A stretch of DNA of 64,000 bases from Eretmocerus hayati. Its lineage: Eukaryota; Arthropoda; Insecta; Hymenoptera; Aphelinidae. The translations under genes were made by a program, and so were the position numbers. A model generated the notes under the pieces. The model ran no database searches and was not told the origin of the DNA. It worked only from the letters and a program-made list of their open reading frames with translations. Below are positions 53,001 to 64,000 of this stretch, one piece after another; position 1 is the first letter of the stretch, and each line of letters begins with the position of its first letter. The stretch lies in the NCBI GenBank assembly GCA_029851415.1, contig CM056741.1:163419685-163483684 (forward strand). The letters run 5' to 3'.

Positions 53001-55395
53001 AACTGTTGATCAAAATTAGGATACGGACTTGTCCGAAATAAAAATTCAAGTAAAAGGTGAATTGAGCTGAAAGTAAGTATACTATAGTATAGAAGACAGC
53101 AAATATTTGCTCAGTAGCAGCACTGTTTCATCAGATCAACCGACGCGATCTCCCTCTCGTATATATCATTATTACCCACCGGAAAATCTCTTTGATGAAT
53201 CTCGCACGTAATATTCGCGTTGTATAGTACTCAGTCACGCTTATGGTATTAATAACACGCGTTTTCAACCTGACTTTCTCTCGTCACTAACTCGAGACTG
53301 CGGTGCGTGACGCGGGGCTTTTAAAAAAACAAAATTGAAAGAGTCGCGCTTCGTTTACACAGTTGTCAACGGAATTCAAACGTTTTGAATCAGGTGGCTC
53401 GATATCTCGATATAAAAGTAATATAAGTGATAATGTGCACAAATGCACTGGATAGTTTGGTGATTATCAAACATTCCAAAGATATTCATCAGGACTGAAA
53501 CAACGAATCGCGTAATGCCATCATGATATAATATGTACCATCATATACGGTGGGTTTTAAAGTGAAACAAGATAATGAAGAATTTGGACGAATTGAAATT
53601 TAAATCGATGATTTTCCACCAATGATAACAGAGTTTCTTAAAATCAGTTATGATGTAAAATATGATTATGACTCATAACCGGTCAACTTTTTGTACTTAT
53701 TGAATTGATCCACAAGGGCATAACCTCGGATATAACATTGCATGGTCAAAAATGCTTTCTCAATTTCAATGCTCAACACATTTTGTAGAGAGTTCAAAAT
53801 TACTCAAGATAATGCGCAAGTCGACGGAGTGAAGAAAATGTCCAAAAATGGATTTTGTGATAAGAAGAAAAAATTAGAATAATTTAGTAATAAGTTATGC
53901 GATATCATTGAATAAATTATGAGATGGATATTTATATTGAGGGAGATGAAGAAAAAAAATTATGGCAAGCGTATCTAGCGAGTGTTTGTCGAGTCTATCA
54001 TGTTACAAATTTTGTACGTAGAAAACCAAATAATATTTTATGTCACTACTGTCATGGGAATTGTTATGCAGTGTAACGAGACGACGAATATATTGTGATG
54101 ACAGCCGAACCGAATGCTGCACTGAAATACGCGGCGTTTCATATAATTTTTTTCTGCTGCTGCATTCTTCGTCGTTCTGCAGATTGCTCTCTACGGTGCT
54201 CAAGATTTGTCAGTTCATGTCAAGTGCTGCACTCCAATGTTCTCTCCTCGACGCAGGAGGATACGGTAAAGAGGCTCATCGTGAAACGTTCCAAGAGCAG
54301 GAGGTTACAAATGATGTTCAACCACAGTGCAAAGATATGGCGAACTCCTCCTCCTACCCATAATAAGTTATAATACATTTTTTTTTATTAATGCATTCAA
54401 TACCTCATACGAGGATTATTAGCAAGTTATAATACATATGATAATAATTATAAACCATATAACTATTAACCAAACCATTTTATGCCCCCGTACTTTACGA
54501 TATTCTACGATATGACACCAGTGTACGTCATGACAAATTTTGAGCTTTCATGTTACTTGATTGCTATTGAAAATGTACAGAAAATGGTTGTATCCAGAAC
54601 TTCATAATTGATCCAAAGAAAAAATAATCTGGGTAGTTTTTTTCAACAGACCAGAAAAGAAATTTATTCTTGAGCACCATCTAAACACGTATCTGTCTTT
54701 TCCATCCCGGCCAAGTCAAAACTATTCTTTCACACTTGCCATTATATACCTTCATCATAATAATGTCTACAACAAGATTAACCATAACTGCTGCAGCTGT
54801 GGTTATTGTTGCTGCACCGCGCCGTTCAAATCTGGCACGCGAGCGATGAATCTACACCTTCCAAAGCATGACCATAGAGCGTTGTTTCGTTTCTCCTTCT
54901 TTTTTTATTATAGAACAAGTTGCACGCGAGAAAGTCGAATATAGCGGTTTTATGGAGAACCGTCATCAAAGACACTCTCGCGCAAGCAAGTGATAGCGTT
55001 GTCGAGCAGCTCCAAGAGATCAGCCAACTGTTACGACCGATACAATTTTTGGTGTTTGTGGCATGTGATACGCAAATTAAAATTGATGGATTGTCGTCAT
55101 CAAATTCAACAGAAAAATGTGATTCTTGAAAAAAATTTGTTGAAATCTGCAAGATGATTTTCATGGGTCACAGAGCTGAAAAACTCATCACTGTGCAGAA
55201 ATACTATTTATAAAATTATATTGATTGATTTTGTCATGAAAGATGTTTTTAACCATTTTCTAACAAGATACTTTTGAGGTAAGGTGAACTTTCCGGCTGT
55301 AAATGAAACTCGGCTCGCAAAAATTAATTACTAGAGACAGTGAAAAAATGGAAAACTCTGCCTTGCATGTCGCTTCAGAAGTCTCTTGTCGTCAA
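50093..55395. other. No supported gene; GC-richer patch at 51.3-51.7 kb
   Basis: Mostly AT-rich and featureless. At 51320-51720 composition rises and both strands carry short frames. A 39-codon minus-strand ATG frame (51469-51588) starts MSRTFPPFYNRL. This patch could be a promoter or untranslated exon, but no direct evidence links it to a gene. The frames at 54003-54373 are not convincing. Confidence 0.35.
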
Positions 55396-55692
55396 CTATT
55401 CTTTGATCTTCTCAGTGACCCGAGATAATGCCAGAAAATGTCCATTATAATGATGAAAACCACAATGAGTTACATTTTCTTCTTCTTGCGGCACATCTTC
55501 TACTTTAGACACTTCCATGCATGGTGATAGTGAAGAACATCTATAAAATGACTCATTTTCGAGTTTAATATCATACCAGACTTCCAAAAGTTCACAATCC
55601 CAATCGAAGTTATATGGGTCATCAGTATTTTTCATCTTTTCGAGACAAATGACACGATCCAAACGCTTTGAAATGTCTTCCAAAATCTCATT
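55396..55692 (-). CDS. Possible terminal exon or ORF, unknown product
   Basis: On the minus strand, after a CCATAG acceptor-like site at 55693-55698, a frame runs about 98 codons to a TAG at 55396-55398. It is acidic and protein-like (KRLDRVICLEKMKN, YNFDWDCELLEVWYDIKLEN, GFHHYNGHFLALSRVTEKIK). It has no ATG near its start, so if real it would be a last exon or a truncated remnant. No family was recognised and no partner exon was found. Confidence 0.25.
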   Translation of the reverse strand, partial: NEILEDISKRLDRVICLEKMKNTDDPYNFDWDCELLEVWYDIKLENESFYRCSSLSPCMEVSKVEDVPQEEENVTHCGFHHYNGHFLALSRVTEKIKE

Positions 55693-56043
55693 TCGCAAAA
55701 ATCTATGGTTGCCAATTACAAATTACAAGGTTACACAAAAGGAAAGGAGCAAATTTTCCCATTGAAAACACTGTCATACTATTCTCAGATGATGGACTTG
55801 ACAACGATTCAGAGAAGTGCAATGCTTTAGTGAGCGTGAAACGGACGCGATTCCGACAAACCAATTTTCCAAGGTAACATAGCAAGCACAAAACAATGAA
55901 ACAACACTACAGCCCATCAAGAAAGAACTGCAATGCTACATCGCACATATTCTCTCTTGAGCTAAAAAAAATCTTGAGAGTTCACTACAGAAGATTAGGT
56001 CAACTCATAAAAACGCTTTGAGGAAGAGATGAGTGCAACTCTC

Positions 56044-56562
56044 TCAGTATTTATTTGGAAGGAAGAAATCCTGATAATTAACAACGTTTTCCAACGTAAA
56101 ATATGCCAAAGCTAATGCCATAGTAGCATCCAACAACAACAACAGCAGCAGCAGTAGTAACATCATCATCGTATAGCCCGTGACACAGATTCTACTCGGG
56201 CGATTCTCCAGCAGCAACAACGGCATCAAAAGCATCAGTCCGAGACTCTCTTGCTCGTTGGCGAAAGGAATGTGCTGAAAATGTGCGCGATTCCACTGAC
56301 GGTTACTCAGTGTCGTCTGCTGAGTCTGATATAGGAGGCTCGGCAACACAATGTTAATACAAGTGGGAGGCGCGGGCGGATCGAGTGTTGACTGTCTTAG
56401 TTGGTGGGGATTGATTTGTACTACATAATAATAAAGATGACGGCAATCGATGCTCGGCGATCCATTGCAATTGAACATTGTAGTAGTTGAATGTGGATTT
56501 GAGTATTGAGGCAGTTGATCGCTTGGAGTGCATCGTGGCTTTGTCTCGTAATGACGACACAA
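56044..56562 (-). CDS. Long open frame with a leucine run, doubtful
   Basis: A 172-codon minus-strand ATG frame contains a hydrophobic stretch with ten consecutive Leu ([13 protein letters not shown]) near its end. The Leu run comes from CAG/CAA-type repeats read on the other strand, so part of the openness is due to repeat composition. No family is recognised. It could be a spurious frame. Confidence 0.15.
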   Translation of the reverse strand: MCRHYETKPRCTPSDQLPQYSNPHSTTTMFNCNGSPSIDCRHLYYYVVQINPHQLRQSTLDPPAPPTCINIVLPSLLYQTQQTTLSNRQWNRAHFQHIPFANEQESLGLMLLMPLLLLENRPSRICVTGYTMMMLLLLLLLLLLDATMALALAYFTLENVVNYQDFFLPNKY

Positions 56563-59326
56563 ACTTTTTCAGAGTGTACTGTCCAAAATAGCCGAGGTTT
56601 CTTCAACGTTGCTCATTTTCCACTTTGATTTGTCTGATCATATGCTCTGTGTCGTTCTGTAACGACCCCAGAGAATTCAAGATGGAAGATGCAAGGACCT
56701 TGCCATCGACGCCCTCTTCTATTTGCTATACTGCTGCTACCACTAAATATTTGAAATCGAAGTCATTCTTCCTAATGATGCTAATCAGAGCCGAAAAATT
56801 CGTTATTCGAGAGCCAATTGAAGAAGATGAAAATAATAATGATTGGAAGAAGAAAAAAAGTAAAATCAGTCGAATAGTGATAGTCTGCGAGTTCTTACAC
56901 TGTCATGGAGATGATGGTCATCATCATAAGGTCATGTCATCATGTAGTCTGCATCCTCGTCGTATCATACAAATGGATTTATTCGCGAAAGTCAGAATGT
57001 GTAATATGCTACACAAAATTCTGCATATATCGAAATAACATGGTGCAGCACACGTATAGAATCGCTCGACAAATACGGCTCTCCGCGACAAATCGATCAA
57101 ATGCGCGAACAAATGTCAGCCTTCACGCGTGCCCCTCGTTGCAGATTAACCTTGTGCGGCGCGTGTGTACTGTTCCGATTGCGAATCGTTGAGATCGAAA
57201 GATTACTCAAATGTTTAATTGAGAGATGAAATGAAACACGATGCAGTTCAATCCTCTCTTTGCAATATAACTTTCACCATGCTCCATTGACTGCATACAT
57301 TCAATTCATCGGGGAACAGATTCAAATATAATTGAGATGAATGTCTTTATGTTGTGCAGTGACTCTATCTCGAATTTGTTTTTTCTTTGTCTCGTAAAGA
57401 ACTTTATTGGGGGAAGTAAACCTCTGTGATATTCTAGATATCAGAAAAATCCAATATGGCCGAATCTCAAAACATTTCCATAAGAAATACTCGGGGCCAA
57501 GATGGCGTTTCAAAACAGGTTTACTCCCAGAATTCAAACTAAGATATGTAGTTCTGAAGCGAGAGTGAAAATCTCAAAGAATTATGGTGATGGTGCATGA
57601 AACAACGCACGAAATACTCACAAAAACATTACTTGAAACTCTGTAAAATCAACTCCAAAAATAGCTTTTTCACTGACCACTGGATCATTCTTAAGAAAAA
57701 ACGTTCTCCTTACTTAGAAAAACAGAACATGATCAAAAAACGGTCAGCAAATACAAAAGTTTTGAAATACTTGCGTGGGCTTGCTGATAATATTGAACAA
57801 TGAATGGAAAAATGAGATAGTTCTCAGATGTAAGTTAGAACTTTGATCAAATGGAAAAATTCGATTCCTATGCTCGACTCAAATGAAGACACAAACAATT
57901 GAGCTGTTTTCGACGACTGTACAGAGTGGCTACAAAAGCATTCAATCCGATGTCGTTCTCGTCGTAAGGTACGGGACATAACCTTTGTTAAATTTCGATT
58001 GATTACAACCTGAGATCCCCGCAAGAGAAATCCTCGGATCTTGAGAGAGTAACGACTTCGCGGCTCCAGTCTTCCGTCAAAGAGGATCTTAGTATCCCTG
58101 GAGCAAGCGACTAATACAACTCCCCAGTCTTCCAGCTCCATAGCACCCGCAGTGTGTGCTTCAAACGTGCCCGTTAGCTTCTGTGCGTATGAGTCCTGGA
58201 TGGCATTTTAGGTCACTTCAGGACTCCTGCCTCTTTGCAAGCCCTCCTTGTATCTTTCATCTTTACTCTACTATCTATATCTTCTTCCCTTGTTCTAGGG
58301 CTATAACCATCACCATCGAGTTGGCTCCCTCCAGGAGGTATCCTAGTCGAGAGATGCTCGAAGTTTCTTGGGTGAGTCCAACACTACCCACACTCTTGTG
58401 GGTGTCCATGAAGATTTCTCCATCCCAAAACACTAATAGGAGAAAAAAAACACAAAGAGAGATTTTGGTTGGTAGATGTTTGATCTGTTACGGGTGAATT
58501 TGACATTACAAAGGTATTATGCCATTGGAATTAGGTTTTTGGTATCTTCCTCGTGCTTAGTATTTCTGTAAGGAATGTATGTTTCCTGGACAATCACACC
58601 AGTGGAGGTTTTATCAAATTCTGGCCTCTCCTCAATATATGCCTCCAAGTTGGGCATTTGGATATTTTTTTATTAATCTCCTCTATCCCGATAACTGCAA
58701 AACTGAGGAGAAGAGATTTTTTTACACCTATCAATGTTTTAAAGCACAGATAACAATCCTCCCCCCCCGCATGTACCAATTAAAAACAAAAATGAAACTG
58801 TTTTATTGCTCTATACCCCATTCCTAGAATTTAACATATCCATCTCGTAAAATTTTGTTGACTCATTTGAAAAATTTTGAATGAGTTCAACTAAAATCCA
58901 TCACAAGTTAGATGAACAAACAGGAATAGCAGATTTAAAAAGGAAAAAAAAGAGAGTGCAATGGATCCTGAGAATACCTCGACAAATCTTCCACGATCCT
59001 TGTCATCTTTTTCTCTCTTTCATTAAGCACACAGACCAAATCAACTTCTTCAAGCAGGTGTCGCATCCAAAGAAGATGACAGGTGTATATATATATATAC
59101 CACGTATGTAAACGTACGGAATGCTCGACAAGTGTGTCACTCGAGCATCGGGAAGTTATACTCGCGACACGCAAAGCTTGTGTACACAACCCGCAAGATA
59201 CGGTTCCGACACACATTTATGCAAGTGATGATGATGGGCACATTATAATTTTCCTCCATCAAAGCGAGTAGATCATCTCCGTGGGTATAAAGAGCAACAA
59301 GTAATCGAATGACATTTGTAATGCCC
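56563..59326. other. No supported gene
   Basis: Short frames on both strands only. The minus-strand frame 57824-58141 (starts MELEDWGVVLVACS) and the sequence to about 58500 look slightly more protein-like than the surroundings and may be an old mobile-element remnant. An eight-base poly-C lies at 58761-58768. Confidence 0.35.
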
Positions 59327-59755
59327 GAATTTATGGTCGTTGGTATTGGTCATGACCAATACCTTGTTTGATACGCGATTCAAGAATTCGGTCAGAAAAT
59401 TAGTCAAAATTCTCGATCTTATGTATTAAATGTGACTACAGCCGCTTATTAATTGAAATGTCAGTGGTGAAAACTGTCCCCTACGCATAGAATTGGTTAA
59501 TCACGCGTTTGCTACAACTATGGTCTCGATTTATAACCTTGTCACCCTCGTCAAAGCACGAATCTTAATTTCTGTGCATGTAGGACAGTTTTCACCCAAG
59601 ATATGTTAACAGACTCTAGCAGTTGTAGTCACATTTAGTACATTAGCCCGGAAAGTTTGACTCGAAACTCATTTCTTCTACCTAATTCTTGAATCGCGTA
59701 CATTGCAAGTTATTGGCCATGACCAAAACCATAACCAATACCAACGACTATAAAT
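59327..59755. mobile_element. Large diverged foldback element
   Basis: The ends GTCGTTGGTATTGGT and ACCAATACCAACGAC mark two arms of roughly 200 bp. Internal complementary pairs, in mirrored order, are ACGCGATTCAAGAATT / AATTCTTGAATCGCGT, AATGTGACTACA / TGTAGTCACATT and GAAAACTGTCC / GGACAGTTTTC. The order and spacing of four matching blocks make the inverted repeat certain. The divergence shows it is old. Confidence 0.85.
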
Positions 59756-60206
59756 CAAGACCTTTAAAACTACATCGCACACCACCCCTATAATGGTATA
59801 ATACTCATTCAGAGTAAACCAAGGTAAACGTAGAGTAAACGTTTCCCGAGTCATACGATTTTCAAGGACACAGAAGCCACCATGTGGAAGAGGAAACAAC
59901 AACGACCGCGATGACCTGATGTTCTGATGATGGTGATCGAGGCAAAGTATTGCAGCTATATATATGCACCACAAGGTGTACACAAGATTCCGAGGAAAGA
60001 AGCGCAGGAAGCAAAAGAGCACATATATACGAGGCGTGATGCACTCACGGTTCCTCCTCGCTTGTTCTTCCTTTCCCCATTCTTTCCCGCGACACGAGAA
60101 AAAGAGAGAGAAAGATAGAGAGCATCCAATCCGATTCAACCATTGTGGCGACGACGACGCTTATGCGGTGGCGACGGAGTGCACTGCTTGAGATACAACA
60201 GAAAGC

Positions 60207-60228
60207 GAGAGAGAGAGAGAGAGAGAGA
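60207..60228. repeat. (GA)n microsatellite
   Basis: An uninterrupted GA run of about 22 bp. Nearby, at 60350-60389, the unit TTTCTATTTATCTCTCT is duplicated in tandem. Confidence 0.9.
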
Positions 60229-60389
60229 CAAGATAGAGTCTCTGCTCGCTCGCGCCTTGGGTCAACAACCGCCGCATCTACCGCTGCGCGCCAAGGAAGC
60301 GAAACGTCTCCATAGCTTGCGTATCCCATGCTTGCATGCAGCACTTTTTTCTATTTATCTCTCTGCATTTTTCTATTTATCTCTCTCTT

Positions 60390-61876
60390 TCTTTTGCTCT
60401 CGTGCCCATATGGTGTTTTATTCAAAGAAAACATGGCAGAGAAGATAGAACCTGATGATGCTACAGAGCATAGAGAGATTCAATCCACCCTCACCCAAGA
60501 GGCAGAGATCAGAAATGTGAAAGAGCTGTAAAACTGATCATTCGCTTGGTGCACGAGAGATGTGGTGGTCTACTTCGCATTGTCTTAACATGATCATCAT
60601 ATGCGTTAATGCAATAATCAAGAGTCTTCAGGGTTTGGTAGCAAGCGGTGCATTAAATGAATTAGTTTTACAAATAGATATGCCAATAGACTAACATTAA
60701 ATTTCACTCAGAGTTGACTGGTCAAAGTTTACAGAAATTTTATAGCTGGAAAAACCTATACATTTTGAGAGATTATGAAACATTTTGTTGAGACGTAAAC
60801 ACCACCTTCATCATTCATCAAATGTGATCATCAGTGACAAAAGACAATAGACACTGGTGGGTTATTTTTCAGGATTGTTTCTAATTGAATCACATAAGAG
60901 ATTATAAGCAACTTATCTCTGTACTAGCACCCTTGCACTTGGCAATTTTCAAAGAAGATACTTACTGCTCTCGACTACTAGTTGCTACTTTGGATGACTA
61001 ATAGGATTTCAATTATGCAATAACAATTTACACTACATAATCCCTCATCAACATAGATAACTAAAATAAAAATAAAAATATCCTCATGAAGGTATGCGAA
61101 TGGTGGTCATGCTTGCAACAATTATAACTCACTTCTTCATTTCATGATACTCTTTTGACACTTCTTAATGAATAAGCACAATGAAGGCACCTACTAATGA
61201 GTGGCAAAACATCCAAGACTTGAATGCTGGGTAACTACCGTAACATCATCAAGTTAGTGATATGGTCGAGTGGTGGATCATGAGGATTTCTTTTCTTCAA
61301 GGAACATTTGCATTCTATAACTCTTGACATAATTGACATGAGGAGAGAAGAGAAATGGGTGGTTTTAGGCTATCCAACAGATTATCTCCCTCTTGTAACT
61401 CTTAGATGATGACAATTTTCCTAAATGTACACTTGTATACATTGAAATTCACTATTTTGCAAATATCGTATGGCCAAACACTACAAGTTTGGAATTCTTC
61501 CGCACATTATTGCAATGAGTTAATACATCAACCTATGAATGTAACAACTAATTCAAACTTGAAAATTTTTACTACCACCATTCAATAATACCATCATAAT
61601 CAACTTCATTTTGTTACTATGTACTACAAATTAAGTATTTATTTCCAAATTGAAATTATACACAGAAAGCAAATTCGCAAGATACACTTATTAAAAAGTT
61701 GATGTTGCGCTGCCCGATGTGTCGACTCAAAATAACAAACAGCAAAATTTCAAAATTCAAGCTTCGCGAGATTTGCATCGATGCCACGATTTTCGCATGA
61801 TACCACCGCGACGACCGTCACTCGCGGAGAGAACACGTTGTGTATATAGAGAACGCCCGTGTGAGAAATATATAAA
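60390..61876. other. No supported gene
   Basis: AT-rich sequence with no exon-like segment. A plus-strand frame 60328-60531 has an acidic end, but no family is recognisable. Confidence 0.45.
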
Positions 61877-62158
61877 GGTGCATCCCCAAATGATGCATAT
61901 CCATGCATATGCAGTGCACACTGCACATATGCACTGCACAAGTGCACATGTGCAACTCGTCAAATCTTAGACAAAACCAGTCGGAACTCGTCTAGATCTG
62001 CTTGTGATCAGCAGCTGGTAACGAAGCAAAGGCAAAACCCAATTCATATCAGAAATTCTCTGATGCGAGCCCTTCAATTTTTGCTCAACTTCGATGAGCT
62101 GCACATGAGCACTTGTGCAGTGCATATGCATGCATATGCATCATTTGGGGACGCACCC
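61877..62158. mobile_element. MITE-like element with ATGCAT-rich arms
   Basis: GGTGCATCCCCAAATGATGC at the left and GCATCATTTGGGGACGCACC at the right are inverted repeats with one mismatch. The arms continue with TGCATATGCATGCATATGCA-type palindromic sequence and GTGCAGTGC / GCACTTGTGC. The centre (about 61960-62095) is unique. Confidence 0.8.
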
Positions 62159-64000
62159 TAAAGGAGAGGAGGAGCTACTGCTTGAATGTTGCAGATGACA
62201 AGACAGGTTGTGCGACGGCCTCGGTAACGAACCCCGAAATTCTGCGTTAATATTTGCGCATTCAAATGCAGCATTTCGAAAGTCGGTTTTGCGTGAACTC
62301 TGCGGTTTTGCTGGTAACCGATGTTGATTTTGAGAAAACAGGACAGAGCAACAAGACGACACATTCGATTTCAAAGTGAAAGCGTTTTAAAAAGATAGCG
62401 CACAATATTTGATGACAGCACATGAATAACGCTGAGTGAGATACAAAATTCATGGCCAAAGAGCCTGTGAGAGGAACTTATAATGCCACAGGGTCAGAAA
62501 TCCTTTAGCTACACCCAGATCAATTTTGGGGGAAAAGTCGTCGTTGCGCTGCGCGATAAGAAGGCATGGCAGATTGATTATCTTCAAAATTACACTGTTG
62601 CAAGATAAGCTTGTAGCGTCTCTCGCTGACAAATCAACGCAACGTTATTCGATGCAGCTCATTCATATTTCATTGGGACCGGTAGCTGCTTTCATAAGCA
62701 AAGAATTTTTTGTGACAGTTCCAACGCTGAGAAATTTTTTACATAGGCTTATAGGTGTGGCAATTTCGAATCAATCGACGTACCGGTTTTGGTATCTCAA
62801 AATTTAGAGGTTTACTAATCTTGGACTTATCATTATGCGTTGTCTCTATACGATATATCTGTAATCATACTAGATGAAGAGAAGAAATAGAAAAGTGACT
62901 TGAAGACACCAGCTACGTATTTAGAACTTTGGGAGACACTCTATTTCAAATCATGGATGCAACAACTCTTAGAACCTGACAATGAAGTTTTCTGGTAGTT
63001 GATATAGTGATTTTCAATAGATGATATGTTTCCAAATAAAATAATATATCTTGCCTGCATAGGTGTTCAGTAATGTGAAGATAGATATCTTACGGAAAAC
63101 ATTGTTCAAGGTTGACTACAACATGTGAACTATAGGATGATGAGTACTGAACCATAACTGTTGATAGCTCGAGAGATTGTGGTGAAATGTAAGACATGTT
63201 AAACTACACCTTCTGGCATCTAGTATGACTTGATGCAACTGGTAGAAGATGATCCTATTGATGGACAAACTGTTAACAAAGCTGTTCGACCACTCACAGG
63301 ACTGCCGCAGGCTGACTTTTCTCAGTCAGGAATCTGATATTGAATGTTTTTTCATGTTTGTGTAGTTTTGTAAGGTTGTTTTCTTCTGATTCAATTTTTT
63401 TGAGTGAAAAATATTGGAGAAAATCTATTTCAAACTGTCAAATGTTTCTATTTTGATTTTATTAGTCAATTTGAAAGCAAAAAGCTTTTGATAGGTAATT
63501 CAACGAGTACTTTTGTATACCAATTACATTCTTTACCCTAACCATATATGATACAGTGACATGACGACAATGAAAATTTCCCTTCATAAGACACCACCAC
63601 TTAGGAGAAACTTTGTTGATCCATTATCATCTCATTTCAAATGAATTTAGTTTTATACCAGACTTTTTTTTTGCAAAATTCCAACAAACCAAAATTGTGT
63701 TCCTCACACAAGGAGAGATTTTCTTTTCAAGTTTCGTGTACGAAAGCATATGTTTCTATTTATAGTAATTGGTGATTAGAAGATACTATGCTCGGCTCAA
63801 AACTCTTTCAAAGAATTCATACATAACAAAAACGAGATTAAGGTGTTAATCAAAATTTACCAAGTAAGAATGATTATTCTCACGTCTATATCATTTGTTC
63901 AACACTACATATGAATATTTTAGGTTCCCACGAGTGTATCATTATTAGGGAACAAGAAAACAAGTGCAGTCTGCAGTAATAGCAGATACATGAGACTGTA
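62159..64000. other. No supported gene
   Basis: One plus-strand frame of 93 codons (62526-62807) and a few shorter ones are present, but none has a recognisable product or splice context. The last kilobase is AT-rich and shows nothing. Confidence 0.45.

Overview
This window looks like nuclear DNA of an insect, possibly a hymenopteran. It is AT-rich and has GT-AG spliced genes, insect-type polyQ/polyS runs in a transcription cofactor, and many short foldback transposons. The insect call rests on the encoded MED13, whose conserved blocks read closer to my memory of insect MED13 than to vertebrate. I could not run any search.

Two genes are certain, arranged tail to tail. On the plus strand at 2844-4600 is a complete four-exon core 1 beta-1,3-galactosyltransferase (C1GalT1, 372 aa), a Golgi enzyme that makes the T antigen on O-glycans. 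Possible upstream exons (845-924, 2133-2323, 2803-2843) would give it a spliced leader with two small ORFs. On the minus strand, from 34025 down to 9441, is Mediator subunit 13 (MED13, skuld in Drosophila). I could place 20 coding exons, all with matching splice phases. They sum to 7023 nt and encode 2340 residues plus the stop. Only the first coding exon (roughly 25-30 N-terminal residues) was not found. Nothing suggests the two genes act together.

From 4.6 to 9.4 kb lie both 3' ends, with an isolated RNA-like hairpin near 7.8 kb. The MED13 introns contain a 387-bp foldback element (17.1-17.5 kb). The 8.2-kb second intron holds several more, plus a GC-rich fragment ending in a (TA)n tract.

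From 34 to 64 kb there is no recognisable complete gene. The simplest reading is that this is MED13 intron 1 or its upstream region. It is full of mobile-element remnants: inverted-repeat elements at 39.3, 39.7, 40.35, 40.67-41.18, 42.76, 47.7-48.1, 49.9-50.1, 59.3-59.8 and 61.9-62.2 kb, and a repeat array with long poly-G/poly-C tracts at 36.8-40.5 kb. One well-formed orphan coding exon of unknown family lies on the minus strand at 48410-48515. A few isolated ORFs may be pseudogenes or nested genes. I saw no CRISPR, operon or other prokaryotic feature, no rRNA and no convincing tRNA.
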